A stretch of DNA of 7,550 bases from an uncultured Lachnospiraceae bacterium. Its GTDB lineage: Bacteria; Bacillota_A; Clostridia; Lachnospirales; Lachnospiraceae. The stretch spans positions 1 through 7,550 of the forward strand of contig CAMWMM010000230.1 in NCBI GenBank assembly GCA_947175285.1. Direction: 5' to 3'. The position numbers and the translations under genes were made by a program. The notes beneath the pieces were generated by a model. The model saw only the letters and a list, made by a program, of their open reading frames with translations. It ran no database searches and had not been told where the DNA came from. Of this stretch, positions 6,945 through 7,550 are shown in pieces. Within the stretch, counting starts at the first letter, position 1. Each line of letters starts with the position of its first letter.

Positions 6945-7550
6945 TCAGACTTCCTCACATCCAAAATGCTCACGTTTCAATGTCAGTTTATATTGATCCG
7001 TCTTCAGATAACCAGCTGACTGATGTAAAACAACAGACTTCGTATTATTTATTTCTACCCATGCATAAATTCTTTTCAGATGAAGTGCATGTATACAATG
7101 ACTAACAAATTTATTTTCCAATACCTTGGCATACCCTTTTCCCCGTGCAGATTCGACTACATAAATAAACTCTTCTGTAGCGACATTTCCATTAACACTA
7201 TAAATTACTGCACCGACATATTCATCACCGTCCCAGCATATCAATTGTCCCATTCTGGCACAAAAATTTTCAGAATCCCTCAATAGCGGAAGTCTTTCAC
7301 TATAATGATCAAATATCTTATATAGATCTGCAGACACATCATATTCACATTCCTCTACGAAAGTCAGACCTTTGTTCTCCATATCCACTATTTCTGCATT
7401 TTTGTATTCCCAAAGATAATATTTTTTGTAATTATTCAGTCCAAAAATACTGAACTTTCTAACAACCTCCTCCTGCTTTTCTTTATTTTCCTTTTCAATC
7501 AACTCACAAACTAAAGTTCCGCAATTAACACTCATAGGAAGATCCAGAGA
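6945..7550 (-). CDS. GNAT-family acyltransferase domain protein, probably 5'-truncated by the window edge
   Basis: Counting from the ATG at 7535 there are 196 residues. The C-terminal half is a GNAT N-acyltransferase: EYVGAVIYSVNG (strand pair), then TEEFIYVVESARGKGYAKVL with the acetyl-CoA pyrophosphate-binding R-G-K-G-Y-A (131-136), and RIYAWVEINNTKSVVLHQSAGY, the usual motif-B segment where N and S contact the substrate or CoA. The first 70-80 residues match no family I recognise. The ATG at 7535 has no convincing Shine-Dalgarno site and the frame stays open to the window edge (preceding codons S-L-D-L-P), so the true start is probably outside and the protein larger. It transfers an acyl group from CoA, or possibly from the neighbouring carrier protein, to an amine; the substrate is unknown. 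It ends 59 bases before the carrier-protein ATG and is likely in the same operon. Confidence 0.8.
   Translation of the reverse strand, partial: SLDLPMSVNCGTLVCELIEKENKEKQEEVVRKFSIFGLNNYKKYYLWEYKNAEIVDMENKGLTFVEECEYDVSADLYKIFDHYSERLPLLRDSENFCARMGQLICWDGDEYVGAVIYSVNGNVATEEFIYVVESARGKGYAKVLENKFVSHCIHALHLKRIYAWVEINNTKSVVLHQSAGYLKTDQYKLTLKREHFGCEEV

Overview
The window looks like low- to mid-GC Firmicutes DNA, probably Clostridia and perhaps Lachnospiraceae-like. This rests on AT-leaning codon use, purine-rich Shine-Dalgarno sites (AGAGGA, AAAGGA, GAGGGG) and protein families common in gut anaerobes. The genus cannot be read from the sequence. No rRNA, tRNA, CRISPR array, transposase or integration site was seen. 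All six supported genes lie on the minus strand, so transcription runs from high to low coordinates. The gaps between them are short and no strong intrinsic terminator separates them, which fits one operon that continues past both window edges.

Layout in transcription order: (1) 7550-6945, the C-terminal part of a protein ending in a GNAT acyltransferase domain, probably begun outside the window; (2) 6885-6649, a stand-alone acyl/peptidyl carrier protein of 78 residues; (3) 6524-4710, a 604-residue protein with an N-terminal CBS-like region, a middle domain I cannot assign with certainty (possibly SGNH-hydrolase-like), and a clear C-terminal citrate-lyase-ligase (CitC) type nucleotidyltransferase domain; (4) 4637-2949, an asparagine-synthetase-like ATP-dependent amide ligase that lacks the glutaminase cysteine; (5) 2956-1601, a GltS-type (ESS family) membrane transporter overlapping gene 4 by 8 bases; (6) 1578-1, an almost complete YtcJ-type amidohydrolase running off the left edge.

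Read together, this looks like a small accessory or specialized-metabolite operon, not housekeeping DNA. The CitC-like enzyme could activate a carboxylic acid as an acyl-adenylate and load it on the thiol of the neighbouring carrier protein. The amide ligase could form an amide or lactam, and the GNAT protein could supply or transfer an acyl group. The transporter could move substrate or product, and the amidohydrolase could cleave an amide in the product or a precursor. The family assignments are mostly firm. The pathway is inference, and I do not recognise this gene combination as a described system. No citrate lyase subunit genes (citD, citE, citF) are in the window, so a simple citrate-fermentation role is not supported here.
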